A DNA stretch of 64,000 nt, from positions 1-64,000 of the forward strand of contig JAHHQO010000013.1 in the NCBI GenBank assembly GCA_020026335.1. Reading direction: 5' to 3'. This document shows positions 16,735-26,753 of this stretch, piece by piece (position 1 is the first letter of the stretch; the number at the start of each line of letters is the position of its first letter). The notes beneath the pieces were generated by a model. That model was given only the letters and a program-made list of their open reading frames with translations, was not told the DNA's origin and did no database searches. The stretch comes from Alistipes sp. (GTDB lineage Bacteria > Bacteroidota > Bacteroidia > Bacteroidales > Rikenellaceae). The translations under genes and the position numbers were made by a program.

Positions 16735-18144
16735 ATGATGTTGAAAAAAGGTATAATGGCTGCGGCGCTTGCGCTGCTGATGTTGGGAGCGTCGGCTCAG
16801 AAACGACAGGTGATGCTCGATAAGGTTGTTGCTGTCGTGGGCGGTTCGTCCATTCTCCACTCCCAGGTGCAGGAGTATGCCGACCGCATGGTGCAACAGC
16901 GTCGCCAGCAGGGTTATACGTCCGACCGCGACCCCATGAACGAGGCTTTGGAAGCCCTCATGACGCAGAAACTGCTCTTCAATCAGGCGCAAATCGACTC
17001 CGTGAAAATCAACGACGGTGCCATTTCGTCGGCCGTGGAGGAGAACCTCAAACACATGATTGACGAGGCAGGTACCATTCACAACCTCGAGGTGCAGCAG
17101 CATATGCCCATCTTCAACCTGCGCGAGATGCTGCGTCAGCATTTCGAGGAGCAGCAGTATGCCAGCGAGATGGAGAATACCGTGGTCAGCAAGGTGACCG
17201 TTATCCCCGGCGAGGTGGAGCGTTACTACAAGTCGCTCTCGAAGGACAGTATTCCGTTGGTGGCCGACCAGTTCGTCTATGCACAGATTACCAAGTTCCC
17301 CAAGTCGATGAAGGAGGCCAAGCAGCGCACCAAGCAGCGTCTGCTGGATATGCGTGAGCGTGCCATTACGGGTACGGCCAAGTTCGAGAACCTGGCGCGT
17401 ATGTACTCGCAGGACCCCGGTACACTGATGCGTGGCGGTGAGATGGACCCCACCACACTGCGCCAGCTCGACCCTGCATTTGCGGCGGCTCTCGAGAAGC
17501 TGAAGCCCGGACAGATTTCCGAGGTGGTGGAGTCGGACTACGGTTTCCACATCATCAAACTTTTGGACAAGCACGGCGAGTTGTACCACTTCCGCCACAT
17601 TCTGTTGCACCCGGTCTACACCCCCGAGGAACTGGGCGAGGCTTCGAACACCCTCGACAGTCTGGTGAAGATGATTCATGCCGACTCGATTACCTTCGAG
17701 CGTGCCGCCCTGTTGCACTCCGATGACAAGACCTCGAAGATGAACGGCGGCGTGGTGTCGAATACCGACATTCTGAAATACTTTGGCGGCGGTAACACCA
17801 AGATGACCGTCACCAAGTTCCTGCGTGAGGACTTCGGTCGTTTCAAGAGTCTGGAGGACTACAACGCGCTGATGAAGCTCAAACCCGGAGAGATTTCCAA
17901 CGCCTTCGTGACCGAGGATATGCTCCGCAACCAGATGGCCAAGGTGGTCAAGCTCATCGAGATTATCCCCGCACACCGTGCGTCGATGGAGGAGGATTAC
18001 CTCCGTATAGAGGAGATGGCACTTCAGGACAAGCAGCAGCGCGTCTTCAAGGAGTGGCTCACCAAAAAAATCGACCAAATGTATATCTACATCGACCCCG
18101 AATATCGTGACGGAGAGTTTGAAAATAAACATTGGGTAAAATAA
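16735..18144 (+). CDS. SurA-like periplasmic peptidyl-prolyl isomerase
   Basis: A 469-aa exported protein; residues 1-21 form a signal peptide ending in GASAQ. A SurA N-terminal chaperone region (about 25-170) is followed by two parvulin (PpiC) domains at about 175-275 and 285-385. The first contains FENLARMYSQDPGT..GGEM, and the family's GYGFHIIKL-like end appears as SDYGFHIIKLL. SurA escorts unfolded barrel proteins through the periplasm. Two adjacent ATGs occur at 16735 and 16738. The OstA-like gene follows 4 bp after the stop, so the two are co-transcribed. Confidence 0.92.
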   Translation: MMLKKGIMAAALALLMLGASAQKRQVMLDKVVAVVGGSSILHSQVQEYADRMVQQRRQQGYTSDRDPMNEALEALMTQKLLFNQAQIDSVKINDGAISSAVEENLKHMIDEAGTIHNLEVQQHMPIFNLREMLRQHFEEQQYASEMENTVVSKVTVIPGEVERYYKSLSKDSIPLVADQFVYAQITKFPKSMKEAKQRTKQRLLDMRERAITGTAKFENLARMYSQDPGTLMRGGEMDPTTLRQLDPAFAAALEKLKPGQISEVVESDYGFHIIKLLDKHGELYHFRHILLHPVYTPEELGEASNTLDSLVKMIHADSITFERAALLHSDDKTSKMNGGVVSNTDILKYFGGGNTKMTVTKFLREDFGRFKSLEDYNALMKLKPGEISNAFVTEDMLRNQMAKVVKLIEIIPAHRASMEEDYLRIEEMALQDKQQRVFKEWLTKKIDQMYIYIDPEYRDGEFENKHWVK

Positions 18145-18148
18145 TATC

Positions 18149-20674
18149 GTGCGTCGTTTTTTATCAATATTATCCCTTTTGCTGGCCTTGTGCGGTGTGA
18201 TGTTTGCCCGTGTGGGACGACAGACACCGCCGCCGAGTTCTGCCCGCAGTGGCGGTGCACCCGTGGTGTTGAACTACAAGTTCGACCTTTCGGGTCCTGT
18301 GGCTCCGGGTGACTCGACCATATTTTTTGTCGGCAACTTCGCCACCCAGCACAACGGTGCGCTCATCACCTGCGATTCGGCGGTGAGCTATCCCGACAAC
18401 CGTCTGGAGTTCTTCGGCAATGTGCTCATCAACAAGAACACCACCTACATCTACGGCGACCGTGCCGAGTACGACAGTAACACCAGCGAGGCAAAGGTCT
18501 TCTCCGAGATTATCAAGGTCGTGGACGGCAATGCCACCCTCTACACCTATTCGTTCGTCTTCAACACCGAGACCAATGTCGGTGAGTTTGACCACGGCGG
18601 TGTACTCATCAAGGAGAACAACCTCATGGAGTCGGTGCGCGGTTACTACTATGCCGACACCAAGGAGTTGATTTGTGTCGATGACGTGGAGCTGCGTGAC
18701 GAGGATTACGAGATGAAGGGCGACTCGGTGGTCTATAACATGGATTCCGACAACGCCTATTTCTTCGATCATACCCACATCTGGGACAAGAAGGGCGATT
18801 TCATCTATGCCGACCGTGGCGAGTTCCGTCAGGCGGACACGGCGTATGTCATCACCCGCAACGGTTATCTGCTCACCCCCGAACAGGAGATTTGGAGCGA
18901 CTCGGTGGATTACTTCCGCCCGCAGGAGCACATCATTCTGAGGGGTAATATCCAGCTCGACGACCGCAAATACAAGTTGTTGGCGTTTGGTAATTACGGC
19001 GAGTTCTGGAAACAGCGCGGTGACGGTATCCTCACGCGTATGCCTGCCGTGGTGAGCTACGACCTCACGCAGGGCGACTCGCTCTTCATGCGTGCCGACA
19101 CGATGCTGATGAACACCCTGCCGTGGTTGGAGGGAGTCTCGACCAATGATATATTGTTGAGCGAGGAGTCGCGCAAGGAGAAAGCCGACTCGCTCGAGTC
19201 GCTGATACAGGAGATTGAGTCTCACGAGGGGGAGGAGGCGCAGCCGGCTGCGGATTCGCTCGCCGGTGATGACGATGAGGAGCGCAAGGTGCTGGATGCC
19301 GATGCCGAGGGTGAACCCGAATGCACGGCGGACTCCGTGGCGATGGCCGACATCGAGGGACAGGACTCTCTGGCGGCACAGCTGCCTGCCATCGACCCGT
19401 TGGACACTTTGGTGGGTGATGCCCGCAAGGCTTACCTCAAGGAACTGGGGCGCAAGGCCAAGGCGGAGAAGAAAGCCGAGGCTGCGCGTCTGAAGAAAGA
19501 GAAATTAGACCGTATCGCTGCCGAGCGCAGGGAGAAGCGTGTGGCCCGTCTCAAGGAGATGGAGGAGCGCGAGAGTCGCCGTCTGCAACTCTTGAAGAGC
19601 AAGGCGGAGAAGCGTCTGCTTGCCCGTCAGGAGCGTGCCCGCCGCAAGGGCAAAACGCTGAAGGTCGATTCTTCGGAACTGCACCGTATCAATGCCCTTT
19701 TGGAGGAGCAGCACAGCAAGAACAACGACTCGCTCTACGAGAAACTCTACGAGGAGTGGGCGTTGGACAGTGCCACCGTGGTGATGGATTCGTTGCGTAT
19801 CGCCCACGATTCGGTCTTCCGTCTGATGCGCGGTTTCCGCAACGTGAAGGTCTATCGCACCGACTTCCAGAGTGTGTGCGACTCGGCTTCGGTGTCGAAC
19901 CGCGACTCGGTGATACGTATGTATGTGAAGCCCGTGTTGTGGAACGGCAGCAATCAGGTGACCTCCGAGCGTATGGAGCTGTTCACCAAGCACAGCCAGC
20001 TCGACTATGCCAACTTCATCGGTACGCCCATGATGGCCTCGCAGGTGGACTCCACCCATTTCAACCAAATCACGGGTAAGGAGATGACCGCCTACTTCCG
20101 CAACAACGAAATCTATCTCAATAAGGTGAACAGCAATGCCCGCACCCTCTACTACAATCAGGACGGTGAGCCGCCCGTGGTGGTGGGACTCTTTTTCCTG
20201 GAGAGTGGCGGCATCAACTTCTACTTCGAGAAGCGACAGGTGACCCGCATGGCGTGGATGAACGAAATCAACTTCAACATCTATCCCATCGAAGATGTCC
20301 CCGAGACGCAGGAGCGCACCCTTGAGGGATTTGTGTGGGAGCAGCCGCGCCGTCCGTCACAGCAGGCGATTTTCGACGGCGAGATACGTCCCTCGGAGCG
20401 TAACAGCCACGAGGTGAAGGTTCGTCCCAACTTCCCGATACGCCGCCGTGTCGATTCCCACCGTCAGCAGCTGGTGGAGTTGCGCCGCTGGGCAGACCGT
20501 ATCGATCAGGTAGACCCCGAAACCGTGGAGTGGATGCACTCGCTGGGTTACGAGGTGGGCAAGCCGCGAGAGGGCTCTGCCATCGACATGATGAAACGCC
20601 GTCCCAAGGCGGAGCAGCAGACCGACCTCAAGGCACAGCAGGAGCGCAAGGTGGTCGAGCCGCTCGAGTTGTAA
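18149..20674 (+). CDS. OstA/LptA-like exported protein with long charged coiled coil
   Basis: An 841-aa protein starting with GTG, 4 bp after surA; the first 20 residues form a signal peptide. Residues about 45-330 look like an OstA/LptA beta-jellyroll region, with repeated turns such as LEFFGNVLI and IILRGNIQL. LptA-type proteins form the periplasmic bridge that carries LPS to the outer membrane. An acidic segment (about 350-410) and a Lys/Glu/Arg coiled coil (about 421-507) are inserted before a second OstA-like region. It is much longer than LptA (about 185 aa in E. coli), as is usual for the Bacteroidetes OstA-like family. Confidence 0.85.
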   Translation: MRRFLSILSLLLALCGVMFARVGRQTPPPSSARSGGAPVVLNYKFDLSGPVAPGDSTIFFVGNFATQHNGALITCDSAVSYPDNRLEFFGNVLINKNTTYIYGDRAEYDSNTSEAKVFSEIIKVVDGNATLYTYSFVFNTETNVGEFDHGGVLIKENNLMESVRGYYYADTKELICVDDVELRDEDYEMKGDSVVYNMDSDNAYFFDHTHIWDKKGDFIYADRGEFRQADTAYVITRNGYLLTPEQEIWSDSVDYFRPQEHIILRGNIQLDDRKYKLLAFGNYGEFWKQRGDGILTRMPAVVSYDLTQGDSLFMRADTMLMNTLPWLEGVSTNDILLSEESRKEKADSLESLIQEIESHEGEEAQPAADSLAGDDDEERKVLDADAEGEPECTADSVAMADIEGQDSLAAQLPAIDPLDTLVGDARKAYLKELGRKAKAEKKAEAARLKKEKLDRIAAERREKRVARLKEMEERESRRLQLLKSKAEKRLLARQERARRKGKTLKVDSSELHRINALLEEQHSKNNDSLYEKLYEEWALDSATVVMDSLRIAHDSVFRLMRGFRNVKVYRTDFQSVCDSASVSNRDSVIRMYVKPVLWNGSNQVTSERMELFTKHSQLDYANFIGTPMMASQVDSTHFNQITGKEMTAYFRNNEIYLNKVNSNARTLYYNQDGEPPVVVGLFFLESGGINFYFEKRQVTRMAWMNEINFNIYPIEDVPETQERTLEGFVWEQPRRPSQQAIFDGEIRPSERNSHEVKVRPNFPIRRRVDSHRQQLVELRRWADRIDQVDPETVEWMHSLGYEVGKPREGSAIDMMKRRPKAEQQTDLKAQQERKVVEPLEL

Positions 20675-20695
20675 ACCGACTTGCAAAGACAAAAT

Positions 20696-20735
20696 AAAAA
20701 AGGATGATTCCCAAGTGGGAGTCATCCTTTTTTTA
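20696..20735. terminator. Bidirectional terminator between convergent genes
   Basis: AAAGGATGA..TCCC and GGGA..TCATCCTTT form a stem with a loop around AAGT. It has T-runs on both sides, placed between the OstA-like gene and the convergent AspT-type transporter. Confidence 0.85.
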
Positions 20736-20774
20736 TGGTTTGTGTCGTCCTCCGAAAAGAGGGCGTCCCCTCCG

Positions 20775-22436
20775 TTACTGGAGGAAGAGCATCAGCATAA
20801 TCTGAATGATGATGACACGCAGGAACATACACACGGGATAGACCGTAGCGTAGGATACCGAGGGGTTGTTGCCCTCGATGGTGTCATTCACATAGTTGAG
20901 TGCCATGGGGTTGGCCATACCGCCACAGAGAAGACCTGCCACCGAACCGAAATCCAGCTTGAGTACCTTGAGCGAGAAAAGACCAATCAGAACCACGGGA
21001 ACGAAGGTCAGAAGGAAGCCCAAGCCCAACCACAGAGCACCTTCGGGACGCATGACGGTCTCGAAGAAGTGAGCACCCGAATCCAGACCCAGACAGGCCA
21101 GATACATCGAAAGACCCAGGGCGCGCAACATGAGGTTGGCACTTTGTGTGGTGTAGGTAATCATGTGCATACGGGGGCCGAACGTACCGATGAGAATACC
21201 CACGATGATGGGACCGCCGGCCAGACCGAGTTTCACGGGGGTGGAGATGCCGGGAATCGCCACGGGGATAGAACCCAGCGTAAGACCGAGAATCAGACCG
21301 ATGAAGACAGCGGCGAGGTTCGGTTCGTTGAGGCTCTTGACGGCATTACCCAAAATCTTCTCCACATTCTGAATGGCTTTCGCCTCACCCACAACGGTGA
21401 GTCGGTCACCCAGTTGCAGACGCAGGTTGGGCGTGGCGAGCAACTGTACACCCGAACGATAGACGCGGCTGATGTTGATGCCGTAGCTGTTGCGCAGACG
21501 CAGCGAGGAGAGCTTCTTGCCGTTGATTTCGGGTCGGGTGACCAGGATACGCTGCGAGATGAGCTGACTGTCGATTTTGTTCCAGTCGATGTCGCTGTTG
21601 TTCCAGTCCTTCTGCTCCTGTTCGCCGAAGATGATGCGCAGGGCATCGACCTCCTCGGGATTGGTGATGACCAAAATCACATCGTCCTTTTGCAGGGTCT
21701 TGTCCGAGGTGGGAATCGAGACGTGACCGTCACGCCAGATGCGCGAGATGACGAAGTGGTGGTGACTGCCGGCGGCAATCTCGTGGACGCTCTTGCCGAA
21801 GATGCCGGGATTGGTGAGGTGGAAGCTGGCGATGAAAATATTGTGGGTGTCGGTCTCCTCGGTGACAAAATCCGAGGGACGGGTGAAGAGCTTGCGCAGG
21901 AAGATGACCGCCAAAATCACGCCCACAACACCCAAGGGATAGGTCAGTGCGCAACCCAGTGCCGCGCCGTTGGCATCGATGCCAAACTGCTGGAGGGTCT
22001 GCTGTGCGGCACCCAGCGCGGGGGTGTTGGTTGTGGCACCGCAGAGGATACCCGCCATGTCGGAGATACGCACCCCGAACAACAGACTCAGGGCGATGGC
22101 CATGCCCGTGCCGACCAGCAACAGCAGAATAGAGGGGGAGAGCAGTCTGAGTCCGTCGGAGCGCATCGACGAGAAGAAACCGGGGCCGACCTGCAAACCG
22201 AGGGCATAGACAAAAATGATGAGTCCGAAATTCTCGGCATAGAGCAGCATGTCGTGGTTGAGTTTCAACCCCCAGTGTCCTGCCATGATACCTACAAAAA
22301 ATATGAAGGCAGTGCCCAGTGAGACTCCGAAAAACTTAATTTTGCCGAATCCGATACCGATGACCGAAATCAGTGAAATGACGACGACGCTTTTTATCGT
22401 AGCGTCAGTGAACAGTGTATCAAACAGTTCAATCAT
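20775..22436 (-). CDS. AspT/YidE-type transporter with two TrkA-C (RCK_C) domains
   Basis: A 553-aa membrane protein. The ATG at 22436 gives MIELFDTLF and the family's normal length; the longer frame to 22730 is upstream of a strong promoter. About five hydrophobic helices (1-170) are followed by two cytoplasmic TrkA-C-like regulatory domains (about 190-370), then about five further helices. This is the aspartate-alanine exchanger (AAE) family plan. AspT swaps aspartate for alanine, but most Bacteroidetes members are untested, so the substrate is open. Gly-rich motifs such as GPGFFSS and GLLCGGM fit the family. Confidence 0.92.
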   Translation of the reverse strand: MIELFDTLFTDATIKSVVVISLISVIGIGFGKIKFFGVSLGTAFIFFVGIMAGHWGLKLNHDMLLYAENFGLIIFVYALGLQVGPGFFSSMRSDGLRLLSPSILLLLVGTGMAIALSLLFGVRISDMAGILCGATTNTPALGAAQQTLQQFGIDANGAALGCALTYPLGVVGVILAVIFLRKLFTRPSDFVTEETDTHNIFIASFHLTNPGIFGKSVHEIAAGSHHHFVISRIWRDGHVSIPTSDKTLQKDDVILVITNPEEVDALRIIFGEQEQKDWNNSDIDWNKIDSQLISQRILVTRPEINGKKLSSLRLRNSYGINISRVYRSGVQLLATPNLRLQLGDRLTVVGEAKAIQNVEKILGNAVKSLNEPNLAAVFIGLILGLTLGSIPVAIPGISTPVKLGLAGGPIIVGILIGTFGPRMHMITYTTQSANLMLRALGLSMYLACLGLDSGAHFFETVMRPEGALWLGLGFLLTFVPVVLIGLFSLKVLKLDFGSVAGLLCGGMANPMALNYVNDTIEGNNPSVSYATVYPVCMFLRVIIIQIMLMLFLQ

Positions 22437-22458
22437 AGTTCCATGTATCAATGAGGTG

Positions 22459-22491
22459 CAAAGATAGGATGTTTTTTGCGATATCGTGCAA
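22459..22491 (-). promoter_or_regulatory. Promoter of the AspT-type transporter
   Basis: TATCTTTG (minus, 22466-22459) with a TTG at 22491-22489, spacer 22 bp. The box lies about 22 bp before the start at 22436, confirming that start. Confidence 0.7.
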
Positions 22492-22581
22492 TTTGGAGGG
22501 TGAAAAACTATTCTATCGGTCTGAGTGGCAGTGGGGGGAGTACGGTTGATAACTTTTTTTGAATATCCCCTTATATAGGTA

Positions 22582-22612
22582 TTGATAAAAACACGACTGT
22601 TGTTTACATTTG
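22582..22612 (+). promoter_or_regulatory. Promoter of the TonB-dependent receptor locus
   Basis: TTG at 22582-22584, a 20-bp spacer, then TACATTTG at 22605-22612. The leader to the ATG at 22681 is about 60 nt and contains a small palindrome, GACAG-ATT-CTGTC (22643-22655), that could be an operator or a hairpin. Confidence 0.75.
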
Positions 22613-22680
22613 CGCAACATTCTGTATATGCATACTGTCTTCGACAGATTCTGTCTGCAAATATTTTAGTATTCGATAAA

Positions 22681-25512
22681 ATGAGGAAACTTTTTTTGCT
22701 GTTTCTCTTCATGATGCCGCTGGCGGCCATGGCACAACATTTCGATGTGGCAGGTCGTGTGATGACTCATGACGGGAAAAAACCGGTCGCGCAAGCCGTT
22801 GTCGAAATCCCTGCTGCCGGCCTGTGGGCGGTGGCCGACAATGACGGTAATTTCCACATCAAGGACGTTCCCGGCGGTAAGGCCGAATTTGCCGTGTCGT
22901 GTCTGGGCTTTGTCTCCACCATTCTGCCCTTCGACATCAACTCTGCACGCGAGGACATCAATTTCTTCCTCGAGGAGGATAACCTCGCCCTCGAAAGTGT
23001 GGTGGTCACGGCCAAAGAGGTACCCAATGCCATGTCTACATCGCGTACCATCGGCGGAAATGCCATCAACCACCTTCAGATGGTCAATGCCTCCGACATC
23101 TCGTCACTGCTGCCCGGCGGTAAGACCGTGAATCCCGACCTGATGCAGGATAATCTCTTCTCGCTGCGTGACGGCGGTTCGTCGGCAGGTAATGCCGCAT
23201 TCGGTACGGCGGTGGAGATTGACGGTGTGCGTCTGTCGTCCAACGCTTCGATGAGCGGCATCTCGGGTGTGAGTACACGTAATATCTCCTCGACCAACAT
23301 CGAGGCTGTGGAGGTGGTCACCGGTATTCCCTCTGCCGAGTATGGCGATTTGGGTTCGGGTATGATTCGAGTGAAGACCCGCAAAGGTAAAACCCCCTAC
23401 ACACTGGTGATGTCCACCAACCCCCACACCAAGCAGGTGTCGGCCTCGAAAGGTTTCGACCTGGGCGGACAAGGCGGTGTGCTGAACTCCAATATCGAAT
23501 ACACACGTGCTACAAAGAACCCCACTTCTCCCTATACCTCTTATTCGCGTACGGGTCTGTCGCTGAACTATCAGAATACGTTTGTCGATGTGCTGCGCTT
23601 CAATGCAGGTGTGTCGGCCAACATCGGCGGCATGGACACCGACGATGACCCCGATGCCATGGTCGGTGAGTGGCAGCGCGTGAGGGACAATGCCCTGCGT
23701 GCCAACGCTTCGCTCAAGTGGCAGCTCAACAAAAAATGGATTACGGGTATCGATTTCGATGCCTCGCTCAGCTACTCGGACAACTACTCGCGCCAGCGTT
23801 TCTACCAGTCGTCACCCGACGGACTTCCCGCCGTGCATGCACAGGAGAACGGCTACTTCATCGCGCAGATGTTGCCCGCATCGTACTACTACACCACCTC
23901 GAACGTGGACTCCAAGCGTCTGGACTATGCCGCCAACCTCAAAGCCACATGGATTCGCAGCTGGGGCGGTGTGCACAGCAATGCCAAAATCGGTGTGTCG
24001 TGGCGTGCCAACGGCAATGTGGGCCGCGGTGAATATTACGACGACCCGGCACTCTCGCCCGACGGCTACCGTCCGCGTCCCTACACCGACATTCCCTATA
24101 TGCACAATATCGCCGGATATATCGAGGAGTCGCTCTCGCTGCCACTGGGTAGCACGACCCTCAAAATCATGGCGGGTCTGCGTGCCGAGAAGACCTGTGT
24201 GAAGAACAGCGACTACCGCAAGACTTCGAGTCTCTCGCCGCGTTTCAACGTGAAGTATCAAATCAGCCCCTCGGTCACCGTGCGTGCCGGCTGGGGTCTT
24301 ACGGAGAAACTTCCCTCGTTTGCCGTGCTCTATCCGTTGCCCGACTACCGCGATACGCGTGTCTTCAGCAGCAACTACGCTCCCGGCAAAAATATCTATG
24401 TCTATCACACCCAGCCCCACCGTCTGGTCTATAACCCCCAGTTGCGCTGGCAGAAGAACCGCAACGCCGAGGTGGGTCTGGAGTTGAAGTTGGGCGGCAC
24501 TTCGGTGTCGTTGGTCGGTTACTTCAACCGCACGAAGTACCCCTTCCAGCTCAACGAGTTCTACGACCCCTTCTCCTACAATCTGAGCGGTGTGCCTTCC
24601 CACAAGCCCGACGGCTCGGCATTTGTCATGCCCACCAACCCCCTCTTCAAGGTCGATCAGCAGACGGGCGAGATTTTCGTGCGCGATGCCGACAACATGG
24701 GTGAGGGCTGGATTTCCATGGAGACCAAATCGAAGGTCAGCACCTTCGTGAGAAATACCCGTCAGACCAACTCCTCGCCTGTCGACCGTATGGGTTTGGA
24801 GTTCGTGGTGGACTTCCCGCAGATTAACCCCCTGCGCACACAGCTGCGTATCGATGGTGCCTACGGCTATACCAAGTATGTCAATACCGACGAGTCGATG
24901 TACTATCCCTCGCGCTCGACGGCTCAGGGCTTCTACCCCTACGTAGGTATCTATGTCAATAACGGCGGTCGCTCGTCGGTGACCTACAACGGTCGCAAGA
25001 CCCACGCCCTCGATGTCAATCTCACATCGACCACCCACATTCCCTCGATTCGTATGGTCGTGACCCTGCGTCTGGAGGCGGCTCTGGTGCGCCGTGTGCA
25101 GAACCTCTCGGAGTATATGGGCAAGGAGTACGCCTTCAACACCGACAAGGACGGCAACCCCGTGGGTGGCAGTGTCTATGACGGTAACCACTACACCTCC
25201 ATCTGGCCGGTGGCTTACCTCGACCTCGAGGGCAAGCGTCACCCCTTCACCGAGGCTGACCGTCAGAAGACCGAATTCCAGGCACTGCAAATCACATCGA
25301 GCAACGCCTACTCCTTCAACCGTGACGGTTACGACCCCTATTTCTCGGCCAACCTGAGCATCACCAAGGAGATTGGCGACCACGTGTCGGTATCGTTGTA
25401 TGCCAACAACTTCACCAACTCCCGCCCCTTCGTGGCTTCCTACGCCACGGGTGTCAAGGCGGTGTTTACCCCCGATTTCTACTACGGTCTGACCGTGAGA
25501 GTAAAATTCTAA
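22681..25512 (+). CDS. TonB-dependent outer-membrane receptor
   Basis: A 943-aa protein; the ATG at 22681 follows the promoter and starts an 18-residue signal peptide (ends AAMAQ). Residues about 22-105 are a carboxypeptidase-regulatory-like domain common in Bacteroidetes receptors. SVVVTAKE near 108 resembles a TonB box, followed by a plug domain (about 110-220), with the remainder a 22-strand barrel ending in the C-terminal Phe (TVRVKF). It imports a bulky substrate using TonB energy. No SusD partner follows, arguing against a polysaccharide locus. Downstream DUF4876 and DUF6850 genes, spaced by 7 and 4 bp, indicate one operon. Confidence 0.95.
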   Translation: MRKLFLLFLFMMPLAAMAQHFDVAGRVMTHDGKKPVAQAVVEIPAAGLWAVADNDGNFHIKDVPGGKAEFAVSCLGFVSTILPFDINSAREDINFFLEEDNLALESVVVTAKEVPNAMSTSRTIGGNAINHLQMVNASDISSLLPGGKTVNPDLMQDNLFSLRDGGSSAGNAAFGTAVEIDGVRLSSNASMSGISGVSTRNISSTNIEAVEVVTGIPSAEYGDLGSGMIRVKTRKGKTPYTLVMSTNPHTKQVSASKGFDLGGQGGVLNSNIEYTRATKNPTSPYTSYSRTGLSLNYQNTFVDVLRFNAGVSANIGGMDTDDDPDAMVGEWQRVRDNALRANASLKWQLNKKWITGIDFDASLSYSDNYSRQRFYQSSPDGLPAVHAQENGYFIAQMLPASYYYTTSNVDSKRLDYAANLKATWIRSWGGVHSNAKIGVSWRANGNVGRGEYYDDPALSPDGYRPRPYTDIPYMHNIAGYIEESLSLPLGSTTLKIMAGLRAEKTCVKNSDYRKTSSLSPRFNVKYQISPSVTVRAGWGLTEKLPSFAVLYPLPDYRDTRVFSSNYAPGKNIYVYHTQPHRLVYNPQLRWQKNRNAEVGLELKLGGTSVSLVGYFNRTKYPFQLNEFYDPFSYNLSGVPSHKPDGSAFVMPTNPLFKVDQQTGEIFVRDADNMGEGWISMETKSKVSTFVRNTRQTNSSPVDRMGLEFVVDFPQINPLRTQLRIDGAYGYTKYVNTDESMYYPSRSTAQGFYPYVGIYVNNGGRSSVTYNGRKTHALDVNLTSTTHIPSIRMVVTLRLEAALVRRVQNLSEYMGKEYAFNTDKDGNPVGGSVYDGNHYTSIWPVAYLDLEGKRHPFTEADRQKTEFQALQITSSNAYSFNRDGYDPYFSANLSITKEIGDHVSVSLYANNFTNSRPFVASYATGVKAVFTPDFYYGLTVRVKF

Positions 25513-25519
25513 AGCAACG

Positions 25520-26749
25520 ATGAAAAAAATACTTTTATATCTGCCCCTGCTGCTTTTGGCGGCATGCACCTCGATGGACGAAAATCCCTATGGCGACACG
25601 TTGCGCCATCTGACGGTGCAGGTGGTCTATCCCGAGGGTCACGGCGAGCACCTGCGTGAGGGTGTCTCCGTCAAACTCGAGGACCGCAATAGTTCGAACC
25701 GCTACACATCGCTTACCGATGGGGAAGGATGTGCCGAATTTATCGTCACATCGGGTCACTACAATGTGATGGTCACCGACAAACCCGACAAGATGTCGGT
25801 CTTCCAGGGTCGTATCGAACAGCTCGATTTGGTGAGCAACGACCGCGAGGTGAGTGTTGCGCTCCACTACTCGAAGCCCGGAAGCATCGTCATCAAGGAG
25901 GTCTACACGGGTGGTTGCGCACAGGACGCCCCCTCGACAGGTACCTATACCTATGATAAATATATCATCCTCCACAACAACAGCGACGAGACCCTCTACC
26001 TCGACGGTCTGTGTCTCTCGATGGTGGCTCCCTACAACTCCAAGGTGCAGAACAACCCCTGGACGAGTGTCGATGAGGAGGGTAATGTCGTCTTCCGCGA
26101 CTATGCCGCCGTCCCCGACTGTATCTGGCAGTTCGGCGGTTCGGGCACGGAGCATCCGCTCTCGCCGGGTGAGGACGCCGTTGTGGCGATGAACGGTGCC
26201 GTGGACCACACGAAGACCTACTCCAATTCGGTGAACCTCAATCAGGAGGGATTCTATGTGTTGTATGACCAGGTCTATTATCCCGACCCGCGTTCGCACC
26301 CCGTGCCGGGTGACCGCATCGAGGAGAAGAACCACCTCAAGGTGTTGAAGAAGACGGGTCGTGCGGGTACGAATGTCTATGTCATCTCGAACTACTCGCC
26401 TGCGGTGATTATCTTCCGTTTCCCCGAGGGCTTCGATTCGGCGGCTTATCTCAATGATGACAAGCAGTCGGCAGTGCAGAACGGTTCGATTATCTATTCG
26501 AAGGTCAATTGGGAGTGGATTGTCGATGCCGTTGAGGTGTCGGACAACACCGGTGCCAACAACTTCAAGCGTCTGAGAACCGACATCGACTCGGGTTCGT
26601 GCGGCTTCTCCGGCACATCGAAGGGTCACACCATTCACCGCCGTGTCGATGAGGAGGCCTCGCAGAGTGCCGGTTACGAGGTGATGGTCGATACCAACAA
26701 CTCGACTGACGATTTCTATGAACGTGAACAACAGTCATTGCACAAATAG
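25520..26749 (+). CDS. DUF4876 surface lipoprotein
   Basis: A 409-aa lipoprotein with lipobox LLAAC (Cys16) followed by acidic residues, as in surface-exposed Bacteroidetes lipoproteins. Residues about 30-125 look like an Ig/carboxypeptidase-regulatory fold (TVQVVYPEG, VKLEDRNS). The rest contains blocks such as VIKEVYTGGC and YIILHNNSDETLYLDGLCL typical of DUF4876, related in style to lamin-tail-like folds. The function is unknown. It sits directly after the TonB receptor and is likely its extracellular partner. Confidence 0.88.
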   Translation: MKKILLYLPLLLLAACTSMDENPYGDTLRHLTVQVVYPEGHGEHLREGVSVKLEDRNSSNRYTSLTDGEGCAEFIVTSGHYNVMVTDKPDKMSVFQGRIEQLDLVSNDREVSVALHYSKPGSIVIKEVYTGGCAQDAPSTGTYTYDKYIILHNNSDETLYLDGLCLSMVAPYNSKVQNNPWTSVDEEGNVVFRDYAAVPDCIWQFGGSGTEHPLSPGEDAVVAMNGAVDHTKTYSNSVNLNQEGFYVLYDQVYYPDPRSHPVPGDRIEEKNHLKVLKKTGRAGTNVYVISNYSPAVIIFRFPEGFDSAAYLNDDKQSAVQNGSIIYSKVNWEWIVDAVEVSDNTGANNFKRLRTDIDSGSCGFSGTSKGHTIHRRVDEEASQSAGYEVMVDTNNSTDDFYEREQQSLHK

Positions 26750-26753
26750 CCTT

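Noticed and set aside
20715..22322. Long plus-strand frame (535 codons) opposite the AspT-type transporter
   Set aside because: It is antisense to a gene with clear family motifs and promoter, is His/Gln/Gly-rich without structure, and is explained by GC-biased codons.
22437..22730. N-terminal extension of the AspT-type transporter
   Set aside because: The extension covers both divergent promoters and the start of the TonB receptor gene and is not membrane-like.
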